In this document: in pieces, positions 1 through 13,200 of the stretch
Layout of the letters: every line of letters starts with the position of its first letter
How positions within the stretch are numbered: the stretch's first letter is position 1
From: an uncultured Flavobacteriaceae bacterium
GTDB lineage: Bacteria > Bacteroidota > Bacteroidia > Flavobacteriales > Flavobacteriaceae
Reading direction: 5' to 3'
Assembly: GCA_937773465.1 (NCBI GenBank)
Contig: CALJVK010000004.1
Location: 1 to 64,000, forward strand
Length of the DNA: 64,000 nt
Notes under the pieces: generated by a model
Seen by the model: only the letters and a program-made list of their open reading frames with translations
Database searches by the model: none
What the model was told of the DNA's origin: nothing
Translations under genes and position numbers: made by a program

Positions 1-707
1 TAGTTAAAGGATCTAATTCTTTTAAGAGTTTACCAAATCTGTCGAAGATATAGACTTTGCTTCCAGCATTAAAGTCTGATCTAATTCCAAGTATTTTCCA
101 AGTCTCATTAATACCATCTCCATTTGGAGTAAAGTATTTTCTGTATCCAATTACAGACACATCAATTTGAGCTATACCACATCCATAGTCGTAAGTATAA
201 TAACTGTTTTTGTCACGGATATAAATGGTATGTATACCAGGTCTTATCGATTCAAAAACAGGTTCGTCTTGATACGGTCCAAATGCTTCGTCTAAAGAAA
301 ATTCATAATCACCGATTCCAAGATTAAGAGTGTCAATTGTAATTGTATTGGTGTTGTCGTTCTTTAGATCATCAACAGTAATATCGTCAAGTGATATTTT
401 AGCCATTTCAGATTCTGTAACTGTAATGCTTTTAGATCTCGTACAGAATGTAATAGCATCTTCAACAATCACAGTATATACTCCTCCTTTATCTACTTTG
501 ATAGTTTCGGTTGTTTCATTATAAGCACTATCATCCACACCATTTAAATCAACTCTAGACCAGCTGTAATTGTAGATACTAGGATCATTAGCTCCGTTCC
601 AGTTGTACGTTCCTATTTCAAGTGGATTGTCTGGAATAGGGTTAAGACAAACTATAATTTCATCATCAATATCAAAACTAGGCAAAGGGTTGACAATAAA
701 ATCAATT
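1..707. repeat. Near-identical repeat of 7325-8030 (C-terminal coding block, copy A)
   Basis: Read side by side, 1-707 and 7325-8030 match base for base except for one indel: GATCTAATTC near 13 against GATCAATTC near 7336. The block encodes the last Ig-like domain plus the T9SS type-B sorting domain of each protein. Identity stops abruptly at about 707/8030, where the two genes diverge into unrelated repeat modules. Identity at synonymous sites points to recent duplication or gene conversion, or to assembly of a collapsed repeat. Confidence 0.9.
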
Positions 708-3700
708 TCTTTCGTTTATTATACAGTTTAAATTTAATGGGTTTTCAATTGTAACACTAACAGTTTGAGTTTTGGTATTAAAAGGATTGGGCAGTTTGCT
801 ATCAGTTTGTATTGATCCTAGTTCATCTAGATATGTGAATTCAATATTTAATTTGGTTAGGTCTTGAGAAATACCTGAGATAGGATTTGTTGTTAATAAA
901 TCTATAACTTCAGACGTATCAAAAATATCATAACCATCAACATCACTTAGTCCATCATCACCATCACAGTGAGGGGCTATGACAACTGGATAAGCCTCCG
1001 GACTATCATTTACGATAAATTTTAATGTAGTTATATCATAACATAATCCGTCTGGATTTAATATGTTAGGGCTATCAGCTTCTCTTTCTACTTTAATTGT
1101 AATAGTTTGAGAAGCAGTTTCAAATACAGGTCCGAAGTTTTCAATTTGAGTTCCATCTTCATTAAAGTAACTTACACTAACATTCGTCTGATCTTGGACA
1201 ACCTCACTTTCAATTAACGAAACATCGAATGGAAATTTTCCATCTTGAGAGTCTAAATCAAGTGGACTGTCTCCATCACACTGCTTTTCAATTGTTACTG
1301 GATTAGCAATAGGTTTTGGTTCAACATAGAGCTCTCCTACTTTAGCAAAACCTAAACAAGTAAACTTAGTAATGTCTATATTAACAATTCTAGCCCATAT
1401 TTCTTGAACATTTGGTGTGGAGTTAGTAAAATCTTCATTTAAATTAATTGGATTATCTCCCGTTAAGCCATCAGTTGAATTTCTATGAAGAGTAACTTTA
1501 ATATTTTGATCTTGAAATATAGCTTTAGATGCAATTAATTTATCATTAATTTCTTTTAAAACGGAACTTGAGAATACTGATAACCCATCTTGATTTAATG
1601 CATCAGAATCTTCACAAACTGAGTATAATGTATTGTTGTCTTCAATAAAAGTTTCAGAAATTTCACTAGCTCCAACTGTAATTTCAATTTTAAGCCTTTC
1701 GTTACCATTTTGAGTTTTAGAAATTCTTTCACAGCCATTTTCAGTTGTTATTTTTATCCAAACTTCGTCATATAAAGGATCGTTATAAAAAGCTGTAGGA
1801 TTATCAATTTTTTGTGTTAAATTTTCATCACTGTAATACTCAAAAGTTTCCTTTGAGAAATTACTTGAAAATAAAGATTGTGATTCTGTTAGGTTGTGCA
1901 GGGTAACCCCGTCATTTTCACTGCCTTTTCCATCGTCACATTGCTCAATTTTAATTAGATTTTCATTTATAACTGGAAGTGGAGTAACAATAAATTCAAT
2001 TTCATCTGAAATAATACAACTGTTATTAATATTATTAGTAACTATTACTGATACAGTTTGTGATTGAGTATTAAATGGATTTGGCAACTCATTTGAAATC
2101 TGTGTATTACCATCTTCATCAACATAAGTATAAGAGACAGAATAATCTGTTAGACTTTGCATTTGAGATGTTACAGGATTTGTAAGTAAGGTCTGGGTTA
2201 TTAATGATGTATCAAATTCAGAATATCCATCTATATCACTAACTCCATCATCACAATTTGAAGGAATAATAACCTCATAAAACTCTGGACTATCGTCAAC
2301 AATAAATTCTAGCGTGGTTGAATCAGAACATTTTAAATCAGAATTATTTTCAACTGTAATTGTTATGGTTTGAGATGCTGTTTCAAAAATATCAGGCAAA
2401 ATATTTCCAATAAAAACATCATTTTCATCAAAATAATAAGTTGTAACATCTGTTTGACCGTCTAGTAATTTATTTTGGATTTCAGAAACATCAAATGGGA
2501 ATTTTCCGTCTTCAGAATTTGTGTCAAGTGGATCATCTCCATCACATTGTCTTAGGATTGTTAATTCATTGGCAAAAGGCAAACTTTCAACTATTATTTC
2601 AAATGCTTCCCCTGTTTTAATGCAAATTAAATCACCTTCATTAGATCTTTTCTCAATCCTATAGAAAATAGTTTCATTTCCACTTTTATAAGGAGAGACA
2701 AGCCCGTTATTGTTAAGATCATTAGCATCATCAATACTTAGGTGGTATGAAATGGGAAAGTTATTAGGACTTTGGTTGTCAGAATCATTAGGATCTGTAG
2801 ATTCATTTCCAGATCTTATATCATTTGTTCTAGATTCTAAATCAAATCCATCAAGAATTCCATCTCTGTCATCATCACATAAAATTATATCATCAACTTC
2901 AAACGTTATTGGGAGAGTGTTAATAACAAGGTTAAATGATGAGTCTATATTGACACATCCTGTCGTATTGTTTACAATTCTTACAAAAACCTCAGTAATT
3001 TGTGATTCCCAATGTAATTTTGAAGAATCTTTTTCAGGTGTTTTAAAAGGAAAAGTAATTGGGTTGTTATCTTGTGCATCTTCCTCAGATAAATGAAAAG
3101 AAACTGTGAAATCATTTACAGATTGATTATCTCCAAGAATTGAGGGTTTCAACACTTCAAAATTTGATTCTTCAATTACTACACTTCCGTTATTAGCATC
3201 TCCATCCAAATCGTCATCACAAAAAACGTAATCTTGCAAAGTATTAGCTATTGGATTAGAATTAACTACATGAGTATATGAAGTTGAACAAACTATTCCA
3301 TTTGTAGTTACATCAATAAAATAAGTAGTTGTAATTTCTGGGTTTAAAGTTAATGTTGACGCATTTACTGGAATATCAATAAAAGTTCCAGGATTGTTCG
3401 GATCCTCGTAATACCACTTAACAGTAGTTATTCCAGAAAATTCGTAAACTGGTCTAGAGGGACTTCCTGGACAGTCTGGATAATCGTTTAACAAATTACC
3501 ATCTCCTCCCAAATTAAAATGACCGAAGTCTTCGCTCCCGTCATCTATATTATCACCATCTGGACCAGTTCCATTACAATTAGCATCAAACTCATAGTCG
3601 TTAGGCTCAGCACTATCCCATAAATTCCAAGCTTGGATCTAACTCTCTTCCATCAAGCCAATACCAGCCTTCATCAAATTTTTCATTTGGATTAAAGCTG

Positions 3701-6700
3701 GAAATTGTTTTAAACCAAGCCATCAAAGGAACGTCTGCTAAACCATTAGCTTGTATTGCATTAAATACTGCATCGTGCTCATCTAGATCATTGATTTGAT
3801 ACATTGAAGCACCAATTCCATAAGTTGGTAATAAGTTTTCGGCATCAGAAAAACTTCTAGAGACAGGATCAACAAAGTAAGACGATAATCTACCTTCTTT
3901 ATCAATATAATCAGCAAGTACTTTTGTTAATGTAGGAGTTTGCTAGTTCAAAATCTAATGCAGTTTGTGGACTCCACTTACAGTAATAGTTATTTCATCC
4001 CCAACAGCAACTTTCTCCAACACTTGGTGTTATTATGGGGTTTGGAAGCAATACTTTTGTTTCTGATCTTGAAACCCCAATACACCCTTGGCTATCAGTA
4101 ACTTGAATAAAATATATTGTTCCATCTGTTAGTAAATCTGTGCATCTAACAACGAACCTACACTCGCATCATTTGGATCATACATCATAAAAGAAATTAT
4201 TAGATCAGCAGGATTAGCTGGCGCAGGAGCAATTTCTAAATCTCCAACAGTTGGACTGTCAGTTAAGCAAAACGTTTGAATTGGTTCAACAACAGCTGGC
4301 GCTGGTGGGGTATTTACAGCTAAATTAATATTGCTATCCGAGTAATTTTTACAAAGGTAAGTGTCAGATTTTAAAGCCACTCTATATCTTCCATCCATTG
4401 AAGTTGAAATAGAACTAATAATTAATTTACTACTATTAGTTCCTGAATAAGAATCAGAATCGCTTAAATTATCCCAACTAGAATTTTCTAGATTAAAAAA
4501 TTGCCACTGATAACTTATGCCTCCACCATCACTTGTTGCATTAACTTCAAACTCAACTGTTGACCCCTCACATCCTCTGTTGAACTAGGTTCATCAATTA
4601 TTTGAACAGGCGCTCCCAGCAATTTGAAATAAATAATTCCCATTTGAATCCTTTTTAGGGTCAGTATTATACCCATCAGCATCATTGTGAACTTTTATTA
4701 AACCTCGACTATTTACAAGACCATTATCAAATGTTTGAGTTCCATCACCATAAATACCGTCATTATCAGGATCTCCTTGATAATTTTCTAAAGCAGTAAA
4801 ATCCGCTTCAATAATATCATCACATCCATCATTGTCACTATCTATTTCAAACATGTCTTCATTTCCGTCTCCATCAGAATCATTTTTGTAATCATAAACG
4901 TAAACATTAGGCACAAATACACTTTCCCCAGTTTCGGTAGTACTGTATTTATGAGTGAATGTTACCCATCAATTTTAGTAGCAAACAGCTCGTAATCAAT
5001 GGTAGCTGTAGAATTAGTATTGAATTTAAATCTTATTTCATTAGATGTAAACTCTGTTACATTATTTTCAAATTCATCATCAAAATTGGTATCTACTAGA
5101 AGATTATTACTAGGATCAAGTAAAGTAATGTTTGAAGAGGCTGGAGAACTTTTGATAATAAAAGATTCACCATTTCTAATAGCAACAGAAACATTTGGAT
5201 TATCCTTAACATTTATATTTAAATTTTCAGTGAAGGTTAAAGCATACTTCAACTCTTGATCAACTCCAGCTTCAACTTGCATTTCAAATGATTGATTTTG
5301 ACCAGATAATGAACCATCTCCATTAACTAACCCTGATATAGCCCATTTATAGCTGTTCCATCTGACAGATTAATTGTAGGTGAAGCCGTATTTGAAAAAT
5401 CAATATTTCCAATTCCTCTTGATTCAACGCTGTTTAATATTCCATCATTATCTTGATCCAGATCAATATTATTTATAATCCCATCACCATCAAAGTCATC
5501 AGGACATTGACTAATTGGAATTTCAGATGAATAATATTCAACTGTTTCACCATCACATGCGATAATACCCTTTACTCTATATGTGCCAATTTCAGTTGGT
5601 GTAAATTCAGAATTTGTTTGTCCAGTAATTGAAGACCATGTATTGATCAGTATTTTTCTTTTCCCACTGCACAGAATCAAAATTTCCGTTATTTGAAACA
5701 CTCAACTCTACATTTGATGTCCCAGCTTCATTAATACAAGAACCTAATTTTGATGCTGACAAATCAAGATCTAAACTTGGATTTGAAGCAAAACCTGAAA
5801 AGAAACTTCCAGAAGCAGCAGCTCCATTCAAATTAAAATATGAAACGTAAAGCTCATCACTTGAACTCACCGAAACATTTCCTGTAAGTCCAGTTACTTT
5901 ATAGGTAACATAAGAGTTTTTAGCAGTTACAGATGTTGGTCCTGTGACATTAACTCCACCAGGTTGCGAAGAAATTTCATCTCCATTTATAATAACTTCT
6001 GAATTTTCTTTTGTTACAATTGTTATTCCTCCAGTGAATGTTAAGTTTCCGATTTTATCTATATAAGGAATATTATCAACATCCCCTCTACTCCCACAAC
6101 TAAGAGGAGGAACAAAAAACATCCCTTGATTAGCTTCACTATTAGTTCCTCCAATTCCTTGATAAACAAAGGTATCTTTTGAAGTATTGACATACATATT
6201 ATTATTGATAAATTGATCTCCTTCAACTATGTAATATTCTCCTGAATTTCTAGTAGCCTTACTATCTCCATTTACAAAAATTTCAGTATCATCTTCATGA
6301 ACAACCACTAAAACGTTTTCATAACTATTTGCTCCATTGTCCTTTAACAAAAATATATTCCTTACCTACTTTATCTGCTCCAACAATTTGATCAATTCCA
6401 TAATCTCTTGCTCCTCCATGTGCCAAAACTTCCATTAGCTGATCCTGAATTTACTACAATTGGTTTGTCAGAAGAGATAAGAGTTCCTATTAATCCAGCT
6501 CTATTTGCACTAGCTTTATCTGCTCTTGCAGCAACCACATAGGATTCTCCTCTGTTTAATTTAATATTATTAAAAGGAAATTGTCCTGTAGCAATTTTCA
6601 AGATCAAATCCGATTACTCTAATTATTAGTCAAATTAACAGATGTATTATCTTCAGTTGCCATAAATGAAAAGAAGTTCATGTAGTTTGATAGATACACT

Positions 6701-7149
6701 ACCTTGATTATCGTATATGTTCCAACTCTAAAAGTAGTTCCAAGTGCATTTTCTCCTTTGCTTACCAGAGCACCTGCTTGAGCTCCCCCAGCATTTAATC
6801 TCGCAGACACGTATATTGGACTATCAGATTCGACAATAAACCCTTTATCATTGGTTACTTGACTTGTAGTTTCTGGGTCCTGAACAAGCGAGGAGTATCC
6901 ATCTTGTGATATTGTATAAATCCATGGGTTATCGTTGGAAATCACTTGTGATTCAGAGCCACTTCCTATTATATTTATAGTAACATTGACATCTCCTTTA
7001 CTCGGAGTAGAAATATATAAGTATTGATCTTCTGGATTAGCATTTGAAGGGCCACTAGTAATGGGAGGGATATAGTGAACCTTACTTAATTGTGAAAAAG
7101 CTAAACTAGAAAACAGAATAAATAAAAGAGTGATTATTTTATTTTTCAA
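1..7149 (-). CDS. Giant T9SS type-B surface protein, copy A (frameshifted, 3' end outside window)
   Basis: Begins with a signal peptide (MKNKIITLLFILFSSLAFSQ) and follows the domain order of the downstream paralog: an IgGFc-binding-like N-terminal region (7150-5700) with the FFVPPLS motif, thrombospondin-3-like calcium repeats (DFDGDGIINNIDLDQDNDG near 5450; DSDGDGNEDMFEIDSDNDG near 4840), an Ig-like region, a C-type lectin domain (about 3830-3430; WYWLDG, then AEPND), eight CDD/CDGD...DG repeats (3230-900), and a gliding-motility-associated C-terminal domain running off the left edge. The frame is broken at about ten places, with long open pieces such as 3512-702. Where it is nearly identical to copy B, the breaks are one-base indels, for example near 3969, 4005, 4141 and 710. 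Expected to be exported by the T9SS and anchored at the surface; ligand unknown. Whether it is a true pseudogene or a sequence artefact cannot be settled here; I favour artefact. Confidence 0.8.
3944..4319. repeat. Near-identical internal block shared with 10772-11151 (copy A)
   Basis: About 376 bases match the corresponding segment of copy B with only a few substitutions and several one-base indels (for example GTTTGTGGACT against GTTTGTGGGACT, and CAACAGCAACT against CAACACAACT). It encodes the module between the Ig-like region and the C-type lectin domain. The flanks on both sides are clearly more divergent, so this is a second conserved patch in otherwise diverged paralogs. Confidence 0.85.
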
Positions 7150-7205
7150 ACTAAATTTTAATTTGAAACTAAAATAGTAAATATACTTATAAACTATAAC
7201 AGGAA

Positions 7206-10200
7206 TTAGTTTCTTCTTACTAGGCTAAAGTGTCCTTTAAATTCTCTTCCGTCTTCTAGATAAGTTCTAAACCAGTAGTCAGTTGCTGGCATTGGTTTTC
7301 CAAGATAAGTTCCGTCCCATCCATTAGTTAAAGGATCAATTCTTTTAAGAGTTTACCAAATCTGTCGAAGATATAGACTTTGCTTCCAGCATTAAAGTCT
7401 GATCTAATTCCAAGTATTTTCCAAGTCTCATTAATACCATCTCCATTTGGAGTAAAGTATTTTCTGTATCCAATTACAGACACATCAATTTGAGCTATAC
7501 CACATCCATAGTCGTAAGTATAATAACTGTTTTTGTCACGGATATAAATGGTATGTATACCAGGTCTTATCGATTCAAAAACAGGTTCGTCTTGATACGG
7601 TCCAAATGCTTCGTCTAAAGAAAATTCATAATCACCGATTCCAAGATTAAGAGTGTCAATTGTAATTGTATTGGTGTTGTCGTTCTTTAGATCATCAACA
7701 GTAATATCGTCAAGTGATATTTTAGCCATTTCAGATTCTGTAACTGTAATGCTTTTAGATCTCGTACAGAATGTAATAGCATCTTCAACAATCACAGTAT
7801 ATACTCCTCCTTTATCTACTTTGATAGTTTCGGTTGTTTCATTATAAGCACTATCATCCACACCATTTAAATCAACTCTAGACCAGCTGTAATTGTAGAT
7901 ACTAGGATCATTAGCTCCGTTCCAGTTGTACGTTCCTATTTCAAGTGGATTGTCTGGAATAGGGTTAAGACAAACTATAATTTCATCATCAATATCAAAA
8001 CTAGGCAAAGGGTTGACAATAAAATCAATTCTAACCGAGGTTTCACAAGCTAAACCTAAATCTGCACTTTTAGGATTTGATATTTCTGAAATGATGTAAT
8101 AACCGTTCTCTGCTGAAATCTTTGGATCAATTGAGATAGCAGGGCCGCTTATAAGAACATCGTTATTATCGTACAATGAAAAATTGAATTCAAACTCATT
8201 GAAGTCTTGAACTACTGGGCTTGTTGTGTCAAGAGGATCCACAAATAATAATTCTTTAAACGCTTCTAAATCTATATCAAAAACAGATATTCCGTCATCA
8301 TCTGCTCCGGATTCCTCATCGTCGCATTCTTCAATTTTAACTCCAGAGAAGGGAGTTGGAGTTTGAAAGACATTAAAAGTAATAGATCCAGTACTTTCAA
8401 AAGGTTGAGAAACACTAACAGTATTAGTTAATTTAATATCAATTTTTTGATTAGTAAGGTTTATTGCTGCTGGTAAGACTGAACTTGTCACAGAAATACC
8501 ATTGGCATCAACATAATTATATTCAATTGTAAAAGTTGAAGGATTTTGATAGGGAAGAACATTAGAGTCAGTGGTATTTCCTAATATTAAGTCTTGAAGA
8601 GTGCTAGTTTCAAAAATTGAATACATATCAAGTTTAGTTTCGTTATCACACAATAATTGATCATCAACATCATAAATAACAGGTCTTTTTTCAACATACA
8701 GTGTAGTTACGTGTTCAAGACCAACACAACTGGACTGGATAATATTTAAATTAGTATTCTCTATATATACCCAGATTTCTTGTTCCCATCTGTTTTCAAT
8801 TACATTATAATTACTTGATAAAACTCCAGTTACAATATCTGCTGTTTCTACTTCATTGGTATACGTTAATTGACTAATATCAATTTTATTATCTCTTAAA
8901 GTTGCATCTCTTTGACTTCCATAAAATTCAAAATTAACTCCAGGAATATCAAATGCTAGTGGAGCTTGAGCCTTTAATTCTGTAATTATATTATTAAAAA
9001 TATTAGAGCTAAATTCTTCTTTTCCATCCTGTGATTGACCAGTTAAATCGGTATCAGTTTCAGATTTAAATAAATCAATTTGATTATTTGCTATAAAAGT
9101 TTGTGCAAAGTCTGAAGGAACTTGACTGTAAGATACTTTAAGTTCAATTTGAGCAGTTCTAAAGCATCCTCCAACATTTTTTGTAAATACTACATCAATA
9201 ATTTCAGGACTAACTGATGTGGAAGTGCTAGTGTAATTCTCTGCATCTTCTAGGCTGATTTCATCACCATTTTCTTTAAAATAAGTAAATGTTTCAGTAT
9301 CAAAATATGTAGATAATTTGTCATTGTAGTCAGTCAAATCAAATAAAGGATTATCGCACTGCTCAACTTTCCAAATAGGATTAAGTATTACAGGGAGGGT
9401 GTTGACAGTTAGAACAAATGAAGTGTCGGCTCTAAAACACAGTGTATTAGAGTTATCATCTGTTACTCTTACAAATATTTCTTCAGATTGAATAGTCGGA
9501 TTAGCTGGATCAAAACTATTATCAGGTGTGTTATAATGTGCTGTTGGATCAGTGATCCCGATTGGATATGTTATTGGATCATCTGCCTCATCTTGGCTTA
9601 AATGATAAGTTACCTTAAAACCGCCAATAGCGACCTGATCTGGCCCTAATATATCGTCATTTAATATTGTTAAATCAAATTTTGAAGACCCATCCACATC
9701 ACTTCCTGATTCAGTATCATCACAGGCTTCAGGCATCAAAGCAGGGAAAGATTCAGGCGTTGAGTTTACTATGATATTAAAAGTTTCAGTTGCATCATAA
9801 CAACCAGTTGCGTTATTAAGTATCCTAATATAAATAGTTTGAGGATCATATAAATTTCCATCTGGATCTAACACATTAGTGTATGGACTTGTTATTGGAT
9901 TTTCTCCAACTTCAGCTTCAGTTAATGTAGCATGATAAGTAACTGTAAGAGGATTGTTATCTCTATCGATTTGCTCGTTAACAATTGTTGTAGTTTGTGA
10001 TTCTAGATCAAAATTATAAGATATACCGTCAACACTTGTAGAGTCTGGATTAGTAAAATCAACTTCGTCACATAAATAAATATCATCTACTTTATTAGGG
10101 ATAGGCAAAGGATTAACAACATGAGTATAAGATGTTGAACAAACTATACCATTGGTAGTTACATCAATAAAATAAGTAGTAGTAACGTCTGGATTTAAAG

Positions 10201-13200
10201 TTAAAGTTGAAGCATTTACTGGAATATCTATAAAAGTTCCAGTATTACTCGGATCTTCATAATACCACCTAACTGTGGTTGTCCCGCTAAACTCATACAA
10301 TGGTCTGGAAGCAACTCCTTCAGGATAATCATTTAGAAATTTTCCGGCTCCTGCTAAATTAAAATGACCATAATCTTCTGTCCCATCATCAATTCCATCT
10401 GAATCTCCTTTGTCAAGATCATAGTCGTTAGGTTCTCCATTTTGCCATAAATTCCAAGTTGCATCTAATTCTCTCCCGTCAAGCCAATACCAACCTTCAT
10501 CAAATTCCTTATCAGGATTTAAAGCAGGAATTTGTTTTAAGCCAAGCCATAAAGGTACTTGGCCATCAAGATTTTTTTCAACTATAGCATTCCAAACTGC
10601 ATCGTGTTCGTTTAAATCGTTGATTTGATACATTGAAGCACCTGTTCCATAGCTTGGTAGTAAATTCTCTGCTTGAGTGAATGTTCTTGCAGTTGGATCT
10701 ACAAAATAGGTAGAAGTTCTACCCTTATCATTTACGTAGTCAGATAAAATTTTTGTTAATGTTGGATTTGATAGTTCAAAATCTAAAGCAGTTTGTGGGA
10801 CTCCACTTACAGTAATAGTAATTTCATCCCCAACACAACTTTCTCCAACACTTGGTGTTATTATGGGGTTTGGAAGCAATACTTTTGTTTCTGATCTTGA
10901 AACCCCAATACACCCCTGGCTATCAGTAACTTGAATAAAATATATTGTTCCATCTGTTAGTAAATCTGTGTCATCTAACAACGAACCAACACTCGCATCA
11001 TTTGGATCATAGTTATCATAAACAGAAATTATTAGATCAGCAGGATTAGCTGGCGCAGGAGCAATTTCTAAATCTCCAACAGTTGGACTGTCAGTTAAGC
11101 AAAACGTTTGAATTGGTTCAACAACAGCTGGCGCTGGTGGGGTATTTACAGTTAAACCAATATTTGTTCCTAAATTAGAATTTACAATACATTTATATTC
11201 TTCCGTGTCCAGTTGAACCCTATAATCTCCTACAAGAGATGTGTCAATATTTGTAATTATAAGTTCTGCACTATTAAATCCAGTAAGTTTTGTATTTGAT
11301 CCATCAACATTTATCCATTCTCCAACTGATCCTATAGTCAAATCAAAATATTGCCATTGGTATGTAATTACATTGCTTGGATGTTGTGCTGAAACGTTAA
11401 ATGATACTGTATCTCCAATACAACCTACGGTTGAGCTGGGCTCATTAATAATTTCGACAGCTTGACCGATTTGTTGGAAATAATAATTGGTAGTAACAGG
11501 ATCCTCTTTGGGTAAAACACTGTAATCATGTTCAGGGTCAATTATTAAACCTCTAGAATCAATTTGTGAGTCATCGTATGTAGGAACAATATTTCCTAAA
11601 ACACCATCAATTAAAGTTCCGTCATCAAAGCCTGCCTCAGTAACATCATTACACTCATCACCATCACTATCAATATCATAATAATCAGGTACTGTATCTG
11701 GATTTGTAGGGTGATTTGCATCCGTATTTAAAAAATAATCAAGTCCTGAAATATTACCTTTAAAAATACCATCAGTTGTATTACTAACAGTTATGTGAGT
11801 TAATTTTATTCCTTTCAGTCCGTATCCTAAAAATTCAAAACTAGGAGTGGTTGAAGAATCTGGATTAAATTTAAACCTTATTAGATTGGCGCTGAACTGT
11901 TTTAAGCCGTTTACATCAATTAATTCCTCAAATGTTTCGTTGTCATAATTTTTATCAATAATTAATTGATTGTTAGGATCTAAAAGTGTAATGTTTTTGT
12001 TAGTAGGAAAAACTTGAAGCTCAAAGTATTCTCCCCCTACAATTGAATGTGATTCTGTCTGACTAGTTAGTTTTAGATTTAAATCTTCACTTAAAGAATT
12101 AAGACTATACATAACACTAGATTCTGACGAATTTGGAGGAATTTTAGTTTCAAAATTTCCATCACTAGAACCTGTAATAGAATTAACTGTAGTATCTGTA
12201 AGACCGTTTACTTTTGATTCTATAGTTGTGTTTAGTGTTATAGGTAAGTCAACATCTTTATTAGAAATTATTGGACTATTTAAATCTGTTAAATCAAATA
12301 CAACATTTCCATTTGATTCGTTTGAATTTAAAATTCCATCGTTATCTAAGTCTAAATCAATATTATCAATTATTCCATCATTATCTGAATCATTAGGACA
12401 GATACTAACAGGAATAACACCAGAAATAAAATCTCCATCACCACCTAAACACGTGATAGAACCAACTAATCTGTAGTTTCCAGGTTTTGATGGCTTATAA
12501 ATCAAGTCATCAATTTCAGAACCTGTTGCAATTGCCCAGCTATTTCCCTCTAATTCTTGCCATTGCCATGTGTCAAAAAAAGCTGGATTTGTCATTTCAA
12601 ACCCATTTCCATTAAAGATGTATTCACCAGTTGATGAATCAACTTCAACACAAGTCCCAAGACTTTGTAAAGTCAAGTCTATTGAAGTGGAAGGTGGAGT
12701 AGCAAAACCAGCATAAAAACCTCCAGAAGTTGCATAATCACTTCTGTTGTAATAGGCAACATAGAGCTCATTGTCAGATTTAACTTGAATATCTCCAACA
12801 AGATCAGCAATACTTAGAGTCAGATAGCCTGACTTTCCGATGACGTCGTTTGGAAATAAGGAAGTAGTATCATATGGTGTGTAAACATAAGTTCCTGATT
12901 CATCACTCCCTGTATTTATTTCTAAGGAAGCTCCAACTCTGTAAACTATGGAGATACTTCCTTCATATGTTTTATCTCCAATTTTATCTATTTGAGCTAT
13001 ATTATTAATATCGTCCTGAGCATCTTCACTTAGAGGCGGAACAAAAAACATTCCTTGATTTGCATTGATTGCATTTCCTGATCCGTCAATACCTACTCCT
13101 TGATATGCAAAAACAGGATGTGTATCCCCTTGAGTTCTAACATACATGTTTGCACCAATCCCAGTTGCAGAATACTTATCCCCTTCAATAATTACAAAAT

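Noticed and set aside
900..3230. Possible CRISPR-like or DNA-level tandem repeat in the CDD region
   Set aside because: Repeats are seen at the protein level (CDD...DG spaced by about 90-110 residues) but the DNA units are diverged and spacers are coding.
702..3512. A separate 936-residue protein starting at 3512
   Set aside because: The apparent start lies inside the lectin domain of copy A. The upstream sequence in another frame continues the same domain (WNLW...EPND), so this is an internal fragment.
330..7847. Two identical 64-codon plus-strand frames (330-524 and 7653-7847)
   Set aside because: Their identity is explained by the duplicated block. Both are antisense to the Ig-like/sorting region of the giant proteins and have no features of their own.
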